Source: Metabacillus rhizolycopersici (GTDB taxonomy: Bacteria > Bacillota > Bacilli > Bacillales > Bacillaceae). Taken from it: a stretch of 64,000 nt of DNA. Where the stretch lies: the NCBI RefSeq assembly GCF_020075705.1, contig NZ_JAIQUM010000007.1, positions 1-64,000 of the forward strand. The letters are read 5' to 3'. A program made the position numbers and the translations under genes. The notes under the pieces are model-generated. The model searched no databases. It saw only the letters and a list, made by a program, of their open reading frames with translations, and was not told the DNA's origin. Positions 37,053 through 46,510 of the stretch are shown piece after piece (positions within the stretch are counted from its first letter, which is position 1; each line of letters opens with the position of its first letter).

Positions 37053-37315
37053 TGACCTAACCCCTGTTTCGTGATTGTTTCAATCACTGCAGCAAGTGCT
37101 TCATCTTCATCTGAACCAGACGCAACAATTTTAATTTCAGCTCCTTGTCCAATTCCTAATGACATAACACCCATAATTGATTTTAAGTTAATGCTTTTTC
37201 CGTTATATTCTAAATTGACCTCTGCGTTAAGACTAGATACCGCTTGTACTAAAAGTGTTGCTGGACGTGCATGAATTCCTGAAGCTTCTGTTATTGTAAA
37301 TGTTTTTTCTACCAT
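37049..37315 (-). CDS. ptsH: Phosphocarrier protein HPr, 88 aa
   Basis: Small PTS carrier. His15 ([10 protein letters not shown]) receives phosphate from enzyme I; Ser46 ([10 protein letters not shown]) is the site of HPr kinase, central to carbon catabolite control through CcpA in Bacilli. The frame starts three codons earlier, but ATG at 37315 with AGGAGAA is the standard start (MVEKTF). It overlaps ptsI and forms the ptsHI operon. Confidence 0.96.
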   Translation of the reverse strand: MVEKTFTITEASGIHARPATLLVQAVSSLNAEVNLEYNGKSINLKSIMGVMSLGIGQGAEIKIVASGSDEDEALAAVIETITKQGLGQ

Positions 37316-37428
37316 ATTGATCATTCTCCTATACTCTTGTTAGATTTTCTTAGATTTATAATAAGATTCATTTCAAAAAAGAATGACTTTCTCGATGAAA
37401 GAATCGTATAAACAAAATAAAATACGTC

Positions 37429-37527
37429 TTACTTTTTTAATCTTTTATAATGATGAAGAATCTCTTTCGTAACCTCATCTGTTTCAACAAGCTAACATAC
37501 TGCTTTCGACACAGCTGCTATTTCACT
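37429..37527 (-). pseudogene. Unidentified gene remnant upstream of ptsH
   Basis: The minus strand reads EIAAVSKAVC, an in-frame TAG, then LVETDEVTKEILHHYKRLKK-stop. It looks like the C-terminal end of a helical protein with one nonsense change. I do not know its identity. Confidence 0.35.
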
Positions 37528-37572
37528 TTATTAATCATCGCTCTTGTTTTCTTCACCCACTGCAGTTTTTAC

Positions 37573-38967
37573 TTAAAAGTTAGCAGTTTCTTCAATCTCT
37601 GAAGTTCCTTTTACAACTTTTCTTTTTGTTATGAACAGTATTCCTGAAAGTAAAATAACGGACACAACAATTAAAATGACTGTCATCCAATTAAGATTAG
37701 TATCATTGACTCCAGTTGCAAACATGATACCAAATGCACTGGAAGCAAGAATATTACCTATGAATCTTGATGTCAAAAATAGCCCCGAAGCCGTTCCCGT
37801 TTCCGCTGTAGAAACAAATGAATAGAGTAGTGTTTGTAACCCTATATTTAAAATACCATTACTAAATCCGATGATTGATAACACGATAAAAATCCAGTAA
37901 AGTGGAGAGCTATGGTTGATTGTCATTAAAAGAACAACACCAACTACTCCTATTATGACTCCTATAAATAAAGGGATTTTATATCCTGACTTTTCTATCC
38001 AGTGCGTAGTAAGTGGTGTACTAATAATTGAAAATACCGAAAGCGATAGCATAATGAGACCCGTTAGCTTTGGGCTGAGCATTAATTCAGATTGTAAATA
38101 ACTCGGCACCGAAAGCAACATAGCAAAAAAGATTATTGTTGCAAAAATATATTGAATATACACCAATGAAATGTTGGGATTCTTCCTTAAGAAAACAACA
38201 TCTATAAAAGGTTCTTCTTTCCTTTTTTCAAAGAAGTAAAATAGAAATGTTAAAGCTAACGAACCGATTAATGCCCCTACGTTTAAACCACTTTGTAATG
38301 TCTGTAAAAAATAAATCCATAAAGAAATGAGACAACTGAAAATAATAATTCCTATTCCATCCCACTTGAATGTTTTGGTAGTCCCCTTTTTATCTTGAGG
38401 AATAAAAAAGACAGCCAATACAGCGGAAATAATGATAATTGGAAAATTAATATAAAAGATCACATGCCAGCCGCCCTGTTGAATTAACAACCCACTAATT
38501 GTCGGTCCAAATGCTGCCGAGGTAGTAGCACAAACAGTTAGTAAACCGATTACTTTATTTTGATTTTTTTCAATATACGAACGAACAATCCCCATTCCGG
38601 CAGGATATAGAGCAGATGTACCAATTGCTTGTATCGCCCGCATTCCTAGCAGCATCGGCATATTTTGCGATAATGGAGCAGCAAATGAAGAAATACTGAC
38701 CAATAGTAATCCAAACAAAAAGATTTTTTTCCTTCCATAATAGTCACTAAGTTTACCAATAAGCGGTAGAAACATAGCGCAAACAATAAAATAGGAAGCG
38801 ATCAACCATGTAATATCGTTTGATGTAAGTGAAAACTCATTTTTAATCTCTGGCAACGCAACCGTGATCATCGATGTATTTAATGGATTTAATATGATTC
38901 CAAACGCGATAGCGGCAATTAAAAAATAATGATTTTTAACTAATGAAACATTTTTTTGTACTGACAT
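37573..38967 (-). CDS. MFS drug exporter of the DHA2 (14-helix) type, 464 aa
   Basis: Fourteen membrane helices. LNTSMITVALPEI in helix 1, WLIASYFIVCAMFLPLIGKL in helix 2 and DYYGRKKIFLFGL after it match the DHA2 family (Mdr, QacA, LmrB type). LYPAGMGIVRSY and GPTISGLLIQQGGW form the antiporter motif C region. These are proton antiporters that export drugs or other compounds. Its substrate is unknown. The leader has an inverted repeat (38988-39019) right before the AGAGGAG binding site, a likely repressor operator. Confidence 0.88.
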   Translation of the reverse strand: MSVQKNVSLVKNHYFLIAAIAFGIILNPLNTSMITVALPEIKNEFSLTSNDITWLIASYFIVCAMFLPLIGKLSDYYGRKKIFLFGLLLVSISSFAAPLSQNMPMLLGMRAIQAIGTSALYPAGMGIVRSYIEKNQNKVIGLLTVCATTSAAFGPTISGLLIQQGGWHVIFYINFPIIIISAVLAVFFIPQDKKGTTKTFKWDGIGIIIFSCLISLWIYFLQTLQSGLNVGALIGSLALTFLFYFFEKRKEEPFIDVVFLRKNPNISLVYIQYIFATIIFFAMLLSVPSYLQSELMLSPKLTGLIMLSLSVFSIISTPLTTHWIEKSGYKIPLFIGVIIGVVGVVLLMTINHSSPLYWIFIVLSIIGFSNGILNIGLQTLLYSFVSTAETGTASGLFLTSRFIGNILASSAFGIMFATGVNDTNLNWMTVILIVVSVILLSGILFITKRKVVKGTSEIEETANF

Positions 38968-38987
38968 AAATCATACAGTCTCCTCTT

Positions 38988-39019
38988 GAGATACTATTTA
39001 TTTAATCAAATAGTACCTC
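38988..39019 (-). promoter_or_regulatory. Inverted-repeat operator candidate before the DHA2 exporter gene
   Basis: GAG.TACTATTT / AAATAGTA.CTC form an 11+11 inverted repeat around an 8-base spacer. It sits just before the ribosome binding site and behind the bgl operon end. A two-fold symmetric site this close to a pump gene suggests a TetR/MarR-like repressor, but it could also be a terminator of the bgl operon. Confidence 0.5.
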
Positions 39020-39039
39020 AATTTTTTTAGCACTAAAAG

Positions 39040-40479
<1,440 letters not shown>

Positions 40480-40505
40480 TTATGGGCAACCAATCTCCAA
40501 AATTA

Positions 40506-42398
40506 TTAAACTAATTTAATTAAAGCGTCTCCTACTTCTACATCTTTTCCTGTGATACCTAAAACATCTGAATAATCTACGGAATTCGTCACAATAAATG
40601 GTGTAATAACTTCATATCCTTCCTTCTTAATTGCATCAATATCAAACTCTAATAATAAATCACCTTTTTTAACTGTTTGTCCTTTTGTTACTTTTGGCGA
40701 ATAATGACGACCTGCTAATTGTACTGTGTCAATTCCGACATGGATTAGAACTTCTGCCCCAATTTCACCTGTAATACCAATCGCATGATGTGAATCAAGA
40801 AAAGCTGTTACTGTTCCATCAATAGGAGAAAATACCTTTCCTTCTGCAGGAATAATCGCAACACCTTTGCCTAATATTCCTTCTGAGAATACAGCATCGT
40901 TTACTTCTGTAAGTTCAACTGCTTTTCCTTTAATAGGGGAATAAATGACATCATGGTTAGTTGCCGCAACTTCTTTATTTGCTTCGTTTACCTCTTTCTT
41001 TGCTTCATTTACTTCTTTAGTACTTTCTTCCATCGATTCTTCTTTAATTCCAAGAATATATGAAACAATGAATGCTGTAGCGAATGAGATAACACAACCA
41101 ATAGATGCATAAATTAAATCTGTAAAACCGTCCGGCCCAATGTAACTTGGCAATGAGAAAATCCCTGGAGAAACTTGAGCATATCTTCCTACACCCATGA
41201 TACCGAGGAATAAACCTCCAACCCCGCCACCAATCATGGTAGCAATTAATGGTCTTTTGAATCTTAAACTAATACCATACATTGCAGGTTCTGTAATACC
41301 AACAACCGCTGTAATTCCAGCTGAAGAAGCGAGTTGTTTAATATCTTTATTCTTTGTACGAAATGCGACAGCCAATGATGCTGCACCTTCAGCAATATTC
41401 GAAACCAGCATTCCTGGGCCCGCAATTGTATCAATGCCTTTTGTTGCAAGCATATTCATACCGAGAGGAATAATACCGTAATGCATACCTGCCATAACCA
41501 GAAATGGCGTAAATGTACCTACTAATGTTGGAACTAGCCAGCTCACATGAGTGTCGAGAAAAGCAAAGCCCATTCCAAGTACTTGACCCAGATAATTTCC
41601 TAATGGTCCAACAGCAATCAATGTCACTGGAGCTACGACAATCAAAGTTAATAATGGAGCGAAAAAAATCCTAGTAGACTTTGGTACAATCTTTTCCGCA
41701 AAGGGTTCAACATAAGACATAAACCAGACAGCTAATATAATCGGTATAACTGATGATGCATATGAAACATGAGGAACTAAAATCCCCAAGAAATGTAATT
41801 CCGTCCCTTCATCCTTTGCACCATTCATCATTGAGATAAACGTTGGATGCACCAAAATAGCACCAATTGTCATAGCCATATATTGATTGACTTTAAACTT
41901 TTTAGCTGCTGAAGCTGCTAATAGGATAGGCAAGAAATAGAAAGCTGCATCTGACATAAAGTTTAAAAACTGATAAGTTTCTGATTCAACCGTCACCCAA
42001 TTAAATGCTGTTAATAATGCCAGTACTGCTTTTAACATACCAGCACCAGCTAAGGCTGGAATAATAGGGAAAAAGCTCCCAGCAATTGTATCTAATACTT
42101 TTGCAACAACTCCTTTATCTTTTTCTTTTGTATCACTGTTGCTTGCATCACTGAGATTTCCTAATTGGACAAGTTCTTTATAGACGCTGGATACATCATT
42201 TCCAATAATGACTTGATATTGTCCACCGTTGTTAACAGCACCAACAACACCTTTTATGCTTTTAATAGCTTCAGTATCGGCTTTTTTATCATCCTTTAAA
42301 TTAAAACGTAGACGTGTTGCACAATGTCCCACTGATGAAACATTTTCTTTTCCGCCAACTTTTTCTAAGACTGAAGCTGCTAGATTTTTAAAATTCAC
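40506..42398 (-). CDS. bglP: PTS beta-glucoside EIIBCA transporter (BglP type), 630 aa
   Basis: Three domains in one chain. EIIB has the phosphorylated Cys26 in GHCATRLRF. EIIC spans about residues 110-460 with ten helices and TEPAMYGI. A Lys/Glu-rich linker (ESMEESTKEVNEAKKEVNEA) leads to a glucose-type EIIA with His553 in VLIHVGIDT. It imports and phosphorylates beta-glucosides. The start is GTG with GAGGGGG upstream. Two RAT-terminator units lie before the gene, so expression depends on the LicT-type antiterminator encoded upstream. Confidence 0.94.
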   Translation of the reverse strand: MNFKNLAASVLEKVGGKENVSSVGHCATRLRFNLKDDKKADTEAIKSIKGVVGAVNNGGQYQVIIGNDVSSVYKELVQLGNLSDASNSDTKEKDKGVVAKVLDTIAGSFFPIIPALAGAGMLKAVLALLTAFNWVTVESETYQFLNFMSDAAFYFLPILLAASAAKKFKVNQYMAMTIGAILVHPTFISMMNGAKDEGTELHFLGILVPHVSYASSVIPIILAVWFMSYVEPFAEKIVPKSTRIFFAPLLTLIVVAPVTLIAVGPLGNYLGQVLGMGFAFLDTHVSWLVPTLVGTFTPFLVMAGMHYGIIPLGMNMLATKGIDTIAGPGMLVSNIAEGAASLAVAFRTKNKDIKQLASSAGITAVVGITEPAMYGISLRFKRPLIATMIGGGVGGLFLGIMGVGRYAQVSPGIFSLPSYIGPDGFTDLIYASIGCVISFATAFIVSYILGIKEESMEESTKEVNEAKKEVNEANKEVAATNHDVIYSPIKGKAVELTEVNDAVFSEGILGKGVAIIPAEGKVFSPIDGTVTAFLDSHHAIGITGEIGAEVLIHVGIDTVQLAGRHYSPKVTKGQTVKKGDLLLEFDIDAIKKEGYEVITPFIVTNSVDYSDVLGITGKDVEVGDALIKLV

Positions 42399-42439
42399 GT
42401 TTTTCCCCCTCTTTCTTTAAGTTCCTGATAGATTTTGTA

Positions 42440-42502
42440 AAAATAAAACCCACCAGCTAAGGAAAGAAATCAACATATGATTCCTTTCTTTAACTGGTGG
42501 GT
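42440..42502 (-). terminator. Leader terminator T1 (proximal) before bglP
   Basis: On the minus strand ACCCACCAG pairs with CTGGTGGGT, with an inner AAGAAAGGAATC / GATTTCTTTCCTT pairing, followed by TTTTATTTTT. It overlaps the RAT site at 42499-42523, so antitermination would block it. Confidence 0.88.
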
Positions 42503-42523
42503 ATAGCCTTTCGTAACAATCCC
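42499..42523 (-). promoter_or_regulatory. RAT antiterminator site 1 before bglP
   Basis: GGGATTGTTACGAAAGGC then TATACCC matches the ribonucleic antiterminator recognised by LicT/SacY/BglG proteins (GGATTGTTAC...GGC...ACC). It overlaps the left arm of terminator T1. Confidence 0.85.
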
Positions 42524-42636
42524 ACTGGCAAAGCCTGTTTATCGATTACACTATTCTAAATATTCTTTCTAATATTGATGAACTTATGCCATCCATACGT
42601 TTCGATCATTCCTATTCACTGTTTTCCCCCTTTTAT

Positions 42637-42658
42637 TTTTGACAAATTTGTCAAAAAT
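42637..42658 (-). promoter_or_regulatory. 22-bp perfect palindrome between the two RAT units
   Basis: TTTTTGACAAATTTGTCAAA plus two A is perfectly self-complementary and contains TTGACA. It may be a repressor operator or part of a second promoter that serves only the proximal RAT unit. Confidence 0.4.
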
Positions 42659-42716
42659 AAAACCCACCAGCTAAGGAAAGAAATCAGCATATGATTCCTT
42701 TTGTTAACTGGTGGGT
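42653..42716 (-). terminator. Leader terminator T2 (distal), just after licT
   Basis: Near copy of T1: ACCCACCAG pairs with CTGGTGGGT and is followed by TTTTATTTTTG. It overlaps RAT site 2. Confidence 0.88.
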
Positions 42717-42737
42717 AGAGCCTTTCGTAACAATCCC
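42713..42737 (-). promoter_or_regulatory. RAT antiterminator site 2, after licT
   Basis: GGGATTGTTACGAAAGGC then TCTACCC, differing from RAT 1 by one base. It begins 22 bases after the licT stop. The RAT-terminator unit is thus duplicated in the licT-bglP interval. Confidence 0.85.
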
Positions 42738-42759
42738 ACATGGCAAAGCCTGTTTATTT

Positions 42760-43611
42760 TTATACACTTTCTCCAATCACTCTTCTTATGTGAATAGAAA
42801 GATAAATAATTTCATCTTCTGTCAATTTACAATTCATTTCTTTTTGAACAAATTCTTCAATATGTTTAGCACATTTATACTCATTAGGATACTTAGCTTT
42901 GATCACATCTAAGAATCCTAAGTCTTCGGTGATCATTTCTTTTCCTTTAGATAATCTTCTAACAAAGTATTTTAGATGGGTCCAAAACCTGTCATAATGA
43001 ATTGAACTTTGATTAAGCTCTATACCATAATAGTCTTTTACTATATCTAGTATTTTTTTTTGTATCCGGATCATTTCCATCGTTTCTTGAATCTTTACTG
43101 TATCATCCATTTGTGCATTAACGAGATGAATTGCGATAAATCCTGCCTCAGAATCATTAAGTTTTACACCATGTCTTTTTTCAATAATTTTTAATGCTTC
43201 TTTACCGATAAGATACTCATGATTATAAAACCTGCTGATTTCCCATAACAATGCATTTCTTACTGTTATGCCTTTTTTAAGACGATCAATCGCATGATAT
43301 ATATGATCTGTTAGACCTAACCAAATAGTATCATCTAATTTTTTATCTAAGGAATTGATTGCATATTTTACGATTTCATTTGTAGTTTGAACATATGTGT
43401 AAGGAATATTAGAAAGTAACACTTCTAGATAATTACCATTCTCTTTTCCTTCCATGACATAAACTCTTTCAATCAAAGTTTCATCAATGAAATCATTTCT
43501 CTGCTTTTTAAAACCAAGACCTTTTCCCATGACCAGTACTTCTTTACCATCCTTATGAGAACGCACTAAATTATTGTTAATAACCTTATCTATCTTTAAA
43601 GTTCCAGACAT
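42760..43611 (-). CDS. licT: LicT-type transcription antiterminator (BglG family), 283 aa
   Basis: RNA-binding antiterminator. The CAT domain reads LKIDKVINNNLVRSHKDGKE and FKKQRNDFIDE, which binds RAT hairpins. Two PRD domains follow; PRD1 has ITDHIYHAIDR-like LTDHIYHAIDRL and PRD2 has EAGFIAIHLVNAQ, with the regulatory histidines phosphorylated by HPr and EIIB. Start ATG at 43611 or 43620 (GGAGG is too close to the latter). RAT sites occur before licT itself and twice before bglP, so it should control its own operon. Confidence 0.92.
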   Translation of the reverse strand: MSGTLKIDKVINNNLVRSHKDGKEVLVMGKGLGFKKQRNDFIDETLIERVYVMEGKENGNYLEVLLSNIPYTYVQTTNEIVKYAINSLDKKLDDTIWLGLTDHIYHAIDRLKKGITVRNALLWEISRFYNHEYLIGKEALKIIEKRHGVKLNDSEAGFIAIHLVNAQMDDTVKIQETMEMIRIQKKILDIVKDYYGIELNQSSIHYDRFWTHLKYFVRRLSKGKEMITEDLGFLDVIKAKYPNEYKCAKHIEEFVQKEMNCKLTEDEIIYLSIHIRRVIGESV

Positions 43612-43670
43612 AAAATTCATCTTCCTCCAAGGTTACACAATAATAATCAACAATAATATTACCAAAAATC

Positions 43671-43699
43671 GGTATAGCCTGCCTTACAGTAACTATCCA
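43671..43699 (-). promoter_or_regulatory. RAT antiterminator site 3, upstream of licT
   Basis: GGATAGTTACTGTAAGGC then AGGCTATACC fits the RAT consensus closely. CCGATTTTTGG follows as a weak hairpin. It suggests that LicT also acts on its own transcript. Confidence 0.8.
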
Positions 43700-43804
43700 A
43701 TTAATTTTGATAGTGCTATTCTATCTTCCTTTGAAAACGATGTCAACAATATTTTTTGAAATTTCAAAGAATACTATTCTCCTAGGAAAAGTGAATATTT
43801 ATTG

Positions 43805-43916
43805 TCATGTGCTAGTCAGCGGATTATGTTGTTCACTCTTTTGTATGGGTAGATTTACACTATAATCTCCTAATTTTTGCTCAATAACTGGCTTGAAATG
43901 AGCAACTTCCTTTTAT
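43805..43916 (-). pseudogene. Remnant of an Lrp-family gene 3' end
   Basis: The minus strand reads KLGDYSVNLPIQKSEQHNPL then TST-stop. It matches the C-terminus of the LrpC-like protein at 31953 (LDYGNYSLYLSIQEIKQYNN...PLTAT). The bases after the stop are also alike at both places (TACTATTCTCCTAG). It links the 28.6-34 kb and 43.8-46.9 kb regions as copies of related modules. Confidence 0.7.
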
Positions 43917-43920
43917 ATTT

Positions 43921-44499
43921 TCACGAATTCGTTTCACTACTTTTCTGTAAAAGATATTTTGCAAATTCAACAAGTCCATGTGCTTCCTCTGTCCGAAGAA
44001 AATTTACATCCAAAGCATCAGGGCCCAGACGGAAACGATCCAACCCATCGGCATCCTTGAAAATCTGATACAGCAGCATGCCCCGTTCACTGATAATAAG
44101 AGACTTTGCAATCTCTGACAAACCAAGTGAATCATCCTGATCATGGTAATAGGTGATGTAATAGGCTTGCTCATCATATGGCAAATCGTACTCACGACAA
44201 TAATCTTTGTAATACTCTGCCGCACGGCTACCATGTCCCTTGTCAATCCCATCATCCAGGCGGCGAGAATCATGGAAAACAGCCGCCATTCCCAATGCAT
44301 CCTTCTCCTCATCACTTAAGTCTTTTTGATGTCCGATGAGGAGTGACAAGAGCAGCACACGAGCGCAATGGGCTTTCGTATGCCATTCACTATCCGGCAG
44401 CCAAAACTCTATCGTTTCTTCCATGAATTTATACCATCGTTCATACGTCTTTTTGATTGGTTGGCAGACTGGATCATCCAGAATATTCGCTAGAAACAT
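43921..44499 (-). CDS. HD domain hydrolase, 192 aa
   Basis: Metal-dependent phosphohydrolase fold. The HD motif ligands are H44 (TKAHCARV), H76-D77 (VFHDSRRLDDGIDKGHG) and a late Asp in FKDADGLDRFR (near residue 150). RLGPDALDVNFLRTEEAH is a conserved tail in this subfamily. Such proteins cleave nucleotides or phosphodiesters. It begins 41 bases after the second SirTM gene on the same strand, with GAGGAGGGG upstream, so it is probably cotranscribed with the two sirtuin genes. A role in NAD or ADP-ribose turnover would be an inference from that linkage. Confidence 0.82.
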   Translation of the reverse strand: MFLANILDDPVCQPIKKTYERWYKFMEETIEFWLPDSEWHTKAHCARVLLLSLLIGHQKDLSDEEKDALGMAAVFHDSRRLDDGIDKGHGSRAAEYYKDYCREYDLPYDEQAYYITYYHDQDDSLGLSEIAKSLIISERGMLLYQIFKDADGLDRFRLGPDALDVNFLRTEEAHGLVEFAKYLLQKSSETNS

Positions 44500-44539
44500 C
44501 TTTCATCCCCTCCTCTGTTTTCTAGTAAGCTGAATAAGC

Positions 44540-45382
44540 TTATTTCATCTGCACTAATTGCTGTAACACTTCCGCAGTATCACCATTGATACCAATAGAT
44601 TTAGCGGCGATTTCATCTGGAATATAAAGCTCCCCTTTATTAAGGGTAATGTAGGTAGCATATTCCTCAATATTAGTTAACCTCATAAATGGAGCTTTAA
44701 TTAGTTGGTTTCTTGCACCTACGCCTAATTCCAGCAGAACTAATTTTTTACCATGCGCTTTCCGGGTAAAATCCTGATAAGCTTGATAACTTGTTTGCCA
44801 AGACTCGCCTTTTAGAAAATTCCGATCGACTTCGATATGGACTTGCATTAGGCCGCCACACTCCGGACACTTAGGAATGAGATCCAGAGGAACCTTTCCA
44901 TTCTCTTGGCTTTTGGCCATCTTGCTCAATATTTCATCGCCTGGATAAATTTGATTATGACAACCATTCATGCATTGGAGATTCCGACAATTGCCTTCTA
45001 TTTCGAAGAGGCGTTCCTGTGGAAATCCTGCCTGTCTGAAATGATTATCTATATTAGAGGTAACGACAAAATAGTTTTTATCTTTCACCAGTTCATAAAG
45101 ATTTTTCATAACCGGACTGGCTTCCGTTTTGTATAAAAAGTAATTGTACATCCTGCTGAAGAATGCCCACTTTTCTTCTTCGGAAGGAAATGGATAAAAG
45201 CATCCCTGTATGATGCTTCGGAAACCATATTTTTCACGGAAGTCACCAAAATTCTCCTGGAAAGATGAATCATCCGCAAAGATATGAATGCCTTCAGAAA
45301 TGGAAAGACCATTACTTGCACCAATTACAATCCCGTCAGCTTCTTGAATTTTTGTTAAAACTTCATAATATTTCTCTTCCAT
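44540..45382 (-). CDS. Class M sirtuin (SirTM), copy 2, with changed active site, 280 aa
   Basis: Second SirTM. The NAD loop is IGASNGLSISEGIHIF; VTSNIDNHF keeps the conserved Asn. The IQG of the other two copies is replaced by IEG (FEIEGN), so the residue that replaces the sirtuin His is Glu instead of Gln. Zinc cysteines are kept (NLQCMNGCHNQ and KCPECGGLM). LELGVGARNQLIKAPF lacks the TP of the TPMFIKEPFW motif. These changes suggest altered activity or a regulatory role. ATG at 45382 with GGAGG is preferred over an ATG four codons earlier. It follows copy 3 by about 60 bases. Confidence 0.82.
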   Translation of the reverse strand: MEEKYYEVLTKIQEADGIVIGASNGLSISEGIHIFADDSSFQENFGDFREKYGFRSIIQGCFYPFPSEEEKWAFFSRMYNYFLYKTEASPVMKNLYELVKDKNYFVVTSNIDNHFRQAGFPQERLFEIEGNCRNLQCMNGCHNQIYPGDEILSKMAKSQENGKVPLDLIPKCPECGGLMQVHIEVDRNFLKGESWQTSYQAYQDFTRKAHGKKLVLLELGVGARNQLIKAPFMRLTNIEEYATYITLNKGELYIPDEIAAKSIGINGDTAEVLQQLVQMK

Positions 45383-45444
45383 ATGATCCTCCATTTTTAT
45401 AAAACTTTGATGAATCTGTGTCCCTGAATGAATTCATCTATTCC

Positions 45445-46296
45445 TTATCTATCCGAAACCAGATCATGTATTACTTGCGCTATATCTTCATGAATAGCGA
45501 GTCCCTTATCCTCCAGTTCCCTCGGTAACAATGCGTCATTTGGATTGATGGTAATATAGTATGCGTCCTGCCAATTGTAAGTCATGTTCCAGAAGGGCTC
45601 TTTGATGAACATCGGAGTCATTTGACCGACGCCCAACTCTAAAAAGAGGACTTTCTTATTTTGATTTTCCCGAAGAAATTCACGATATTTACTATGCTCG
45701 CTTCTATATTTGTCGCCTTCTAGAAATACAAAGGAGCGTACCCACAGTTCCATATGGCCGCCGCACTTCGGGCACTTTGGAACCAGGCTGGATGGAATCC
45801 TCGTCCCTTCGATGTGAGCACACAATTCTTTTGCCTGTTCCGCATAAGGATAAATACCGTCGTGACAAGGACGCCCACACTGTAAATATGTCCAGTTACC
45901 TTGAATAGCACTGACTTTTTCTTCCGGAAACACTTGTAAAAACTGAGTGTCTTGATTTGTCGTAAGAATATAATAGTTTTTATCTTGCAGGATTTTATAT
46001 AAATCCTTATACGGCTGGCCGATAGGAACTTCCGCTACAAAGTTGATCAAAGTTGCAAGATATGCCCACCGTTCTTCTTCAGTGCGGAATTTATAGTAAA
46101 AGCCTCCAAAGATGCTGTCAATTCCATATTCTTGCGCAAATGTGTTAAAATACTTTCGAAAATTTGCATCATCTTGATACCAGTTATATCCGGCAGCCGC
46201 AGACATACCGGCAGCACCGCCAACTACAATCGCCTCAGCTTCTTGAATTTTTTGTCGTAATGTTGCTATGTTGTCTTGATATTGTTGTAATAACAT
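45445..46296 (-). CDS. Class M sirtuin (SirTM), copy 3, 283 aa
   Basis: Full-length SirTM: NAD loop VGGAAGMSAAAGYNWY (25-40), TTNQDTQF, SAIQGNW with the typical Gln, zinc sites LQCGRPCHD and KCPKCGGHM, and LELGVGQMTPMFIKEPFW. It is close to copy 1 throughout. AAGGGGGAC precedes the ATG. It is the first gene of the minus-strand set SirTM-3, SirTM-2, HD and is divergent from hxlR. The known SirTM partners (macrodomain, GcvH-L, lipoate ligase) are missing from the window. Its modification target is unknown. Confidence 0.86.
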   Translation of the reverse strand: MLLQQYQDNIATLRQKIQEAEAIVVGGAAGMSAAAGYNWYQDDANFRKYFNTFAQEYGIDSIFGGFYYKFRTEEERWAYLATLINFVAEVPIGQPYKDLYKILQDKNYYILTTNQDTQFLQVFPEEKVSAIQGNWTYLQCGRPCHDGIYPYAEQAKELCAHIEGTRIPSSLVPKCPKCGGHMELWVRSFVFLEGDKYRSEHSKYREFLRENQNKKVLFLELGVGQMTPMFIKEPFWNMTYNWQDAYYITINPNDALLPRELEDKGLAIHEDIAQVIHDLVSDR

Positions 46297-46415
46297 ACTT
46301 TATTTGTCCCCCTTACGATTTTTCTTCATAGTTGAGAAAATTAACTTTTATTACACCTCTCACAAACTATTAGAATCCCGAGGTGTCATTTTTTCTTCAC
46401 GTTCGAACTCTCCTT

Positions 46416-46510
46416 TACTTGGATTTGAATGTATTATATAGTTGATATATAACTACAAACAAGTATGCACTTTTTCGACGCATACTATCTTGGAGGATAG
46501 TGTAATTATG
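46416..46510 (+). promoter_or_regulatory. HxlR promoter/operator copy H4 (intact hxlR)
   Basis: The reference copy of the 95-bp segment. AGTATGC...GCATACT (7+7) is a candidate HxlR operator. ACTATC/GATAGT forms a hairpin whose loop TTGGAG holds the ribosome binding site of hxlR. The segment lies between the divergent SirTM-3 and hxlR genes. Confidence 0.75.
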
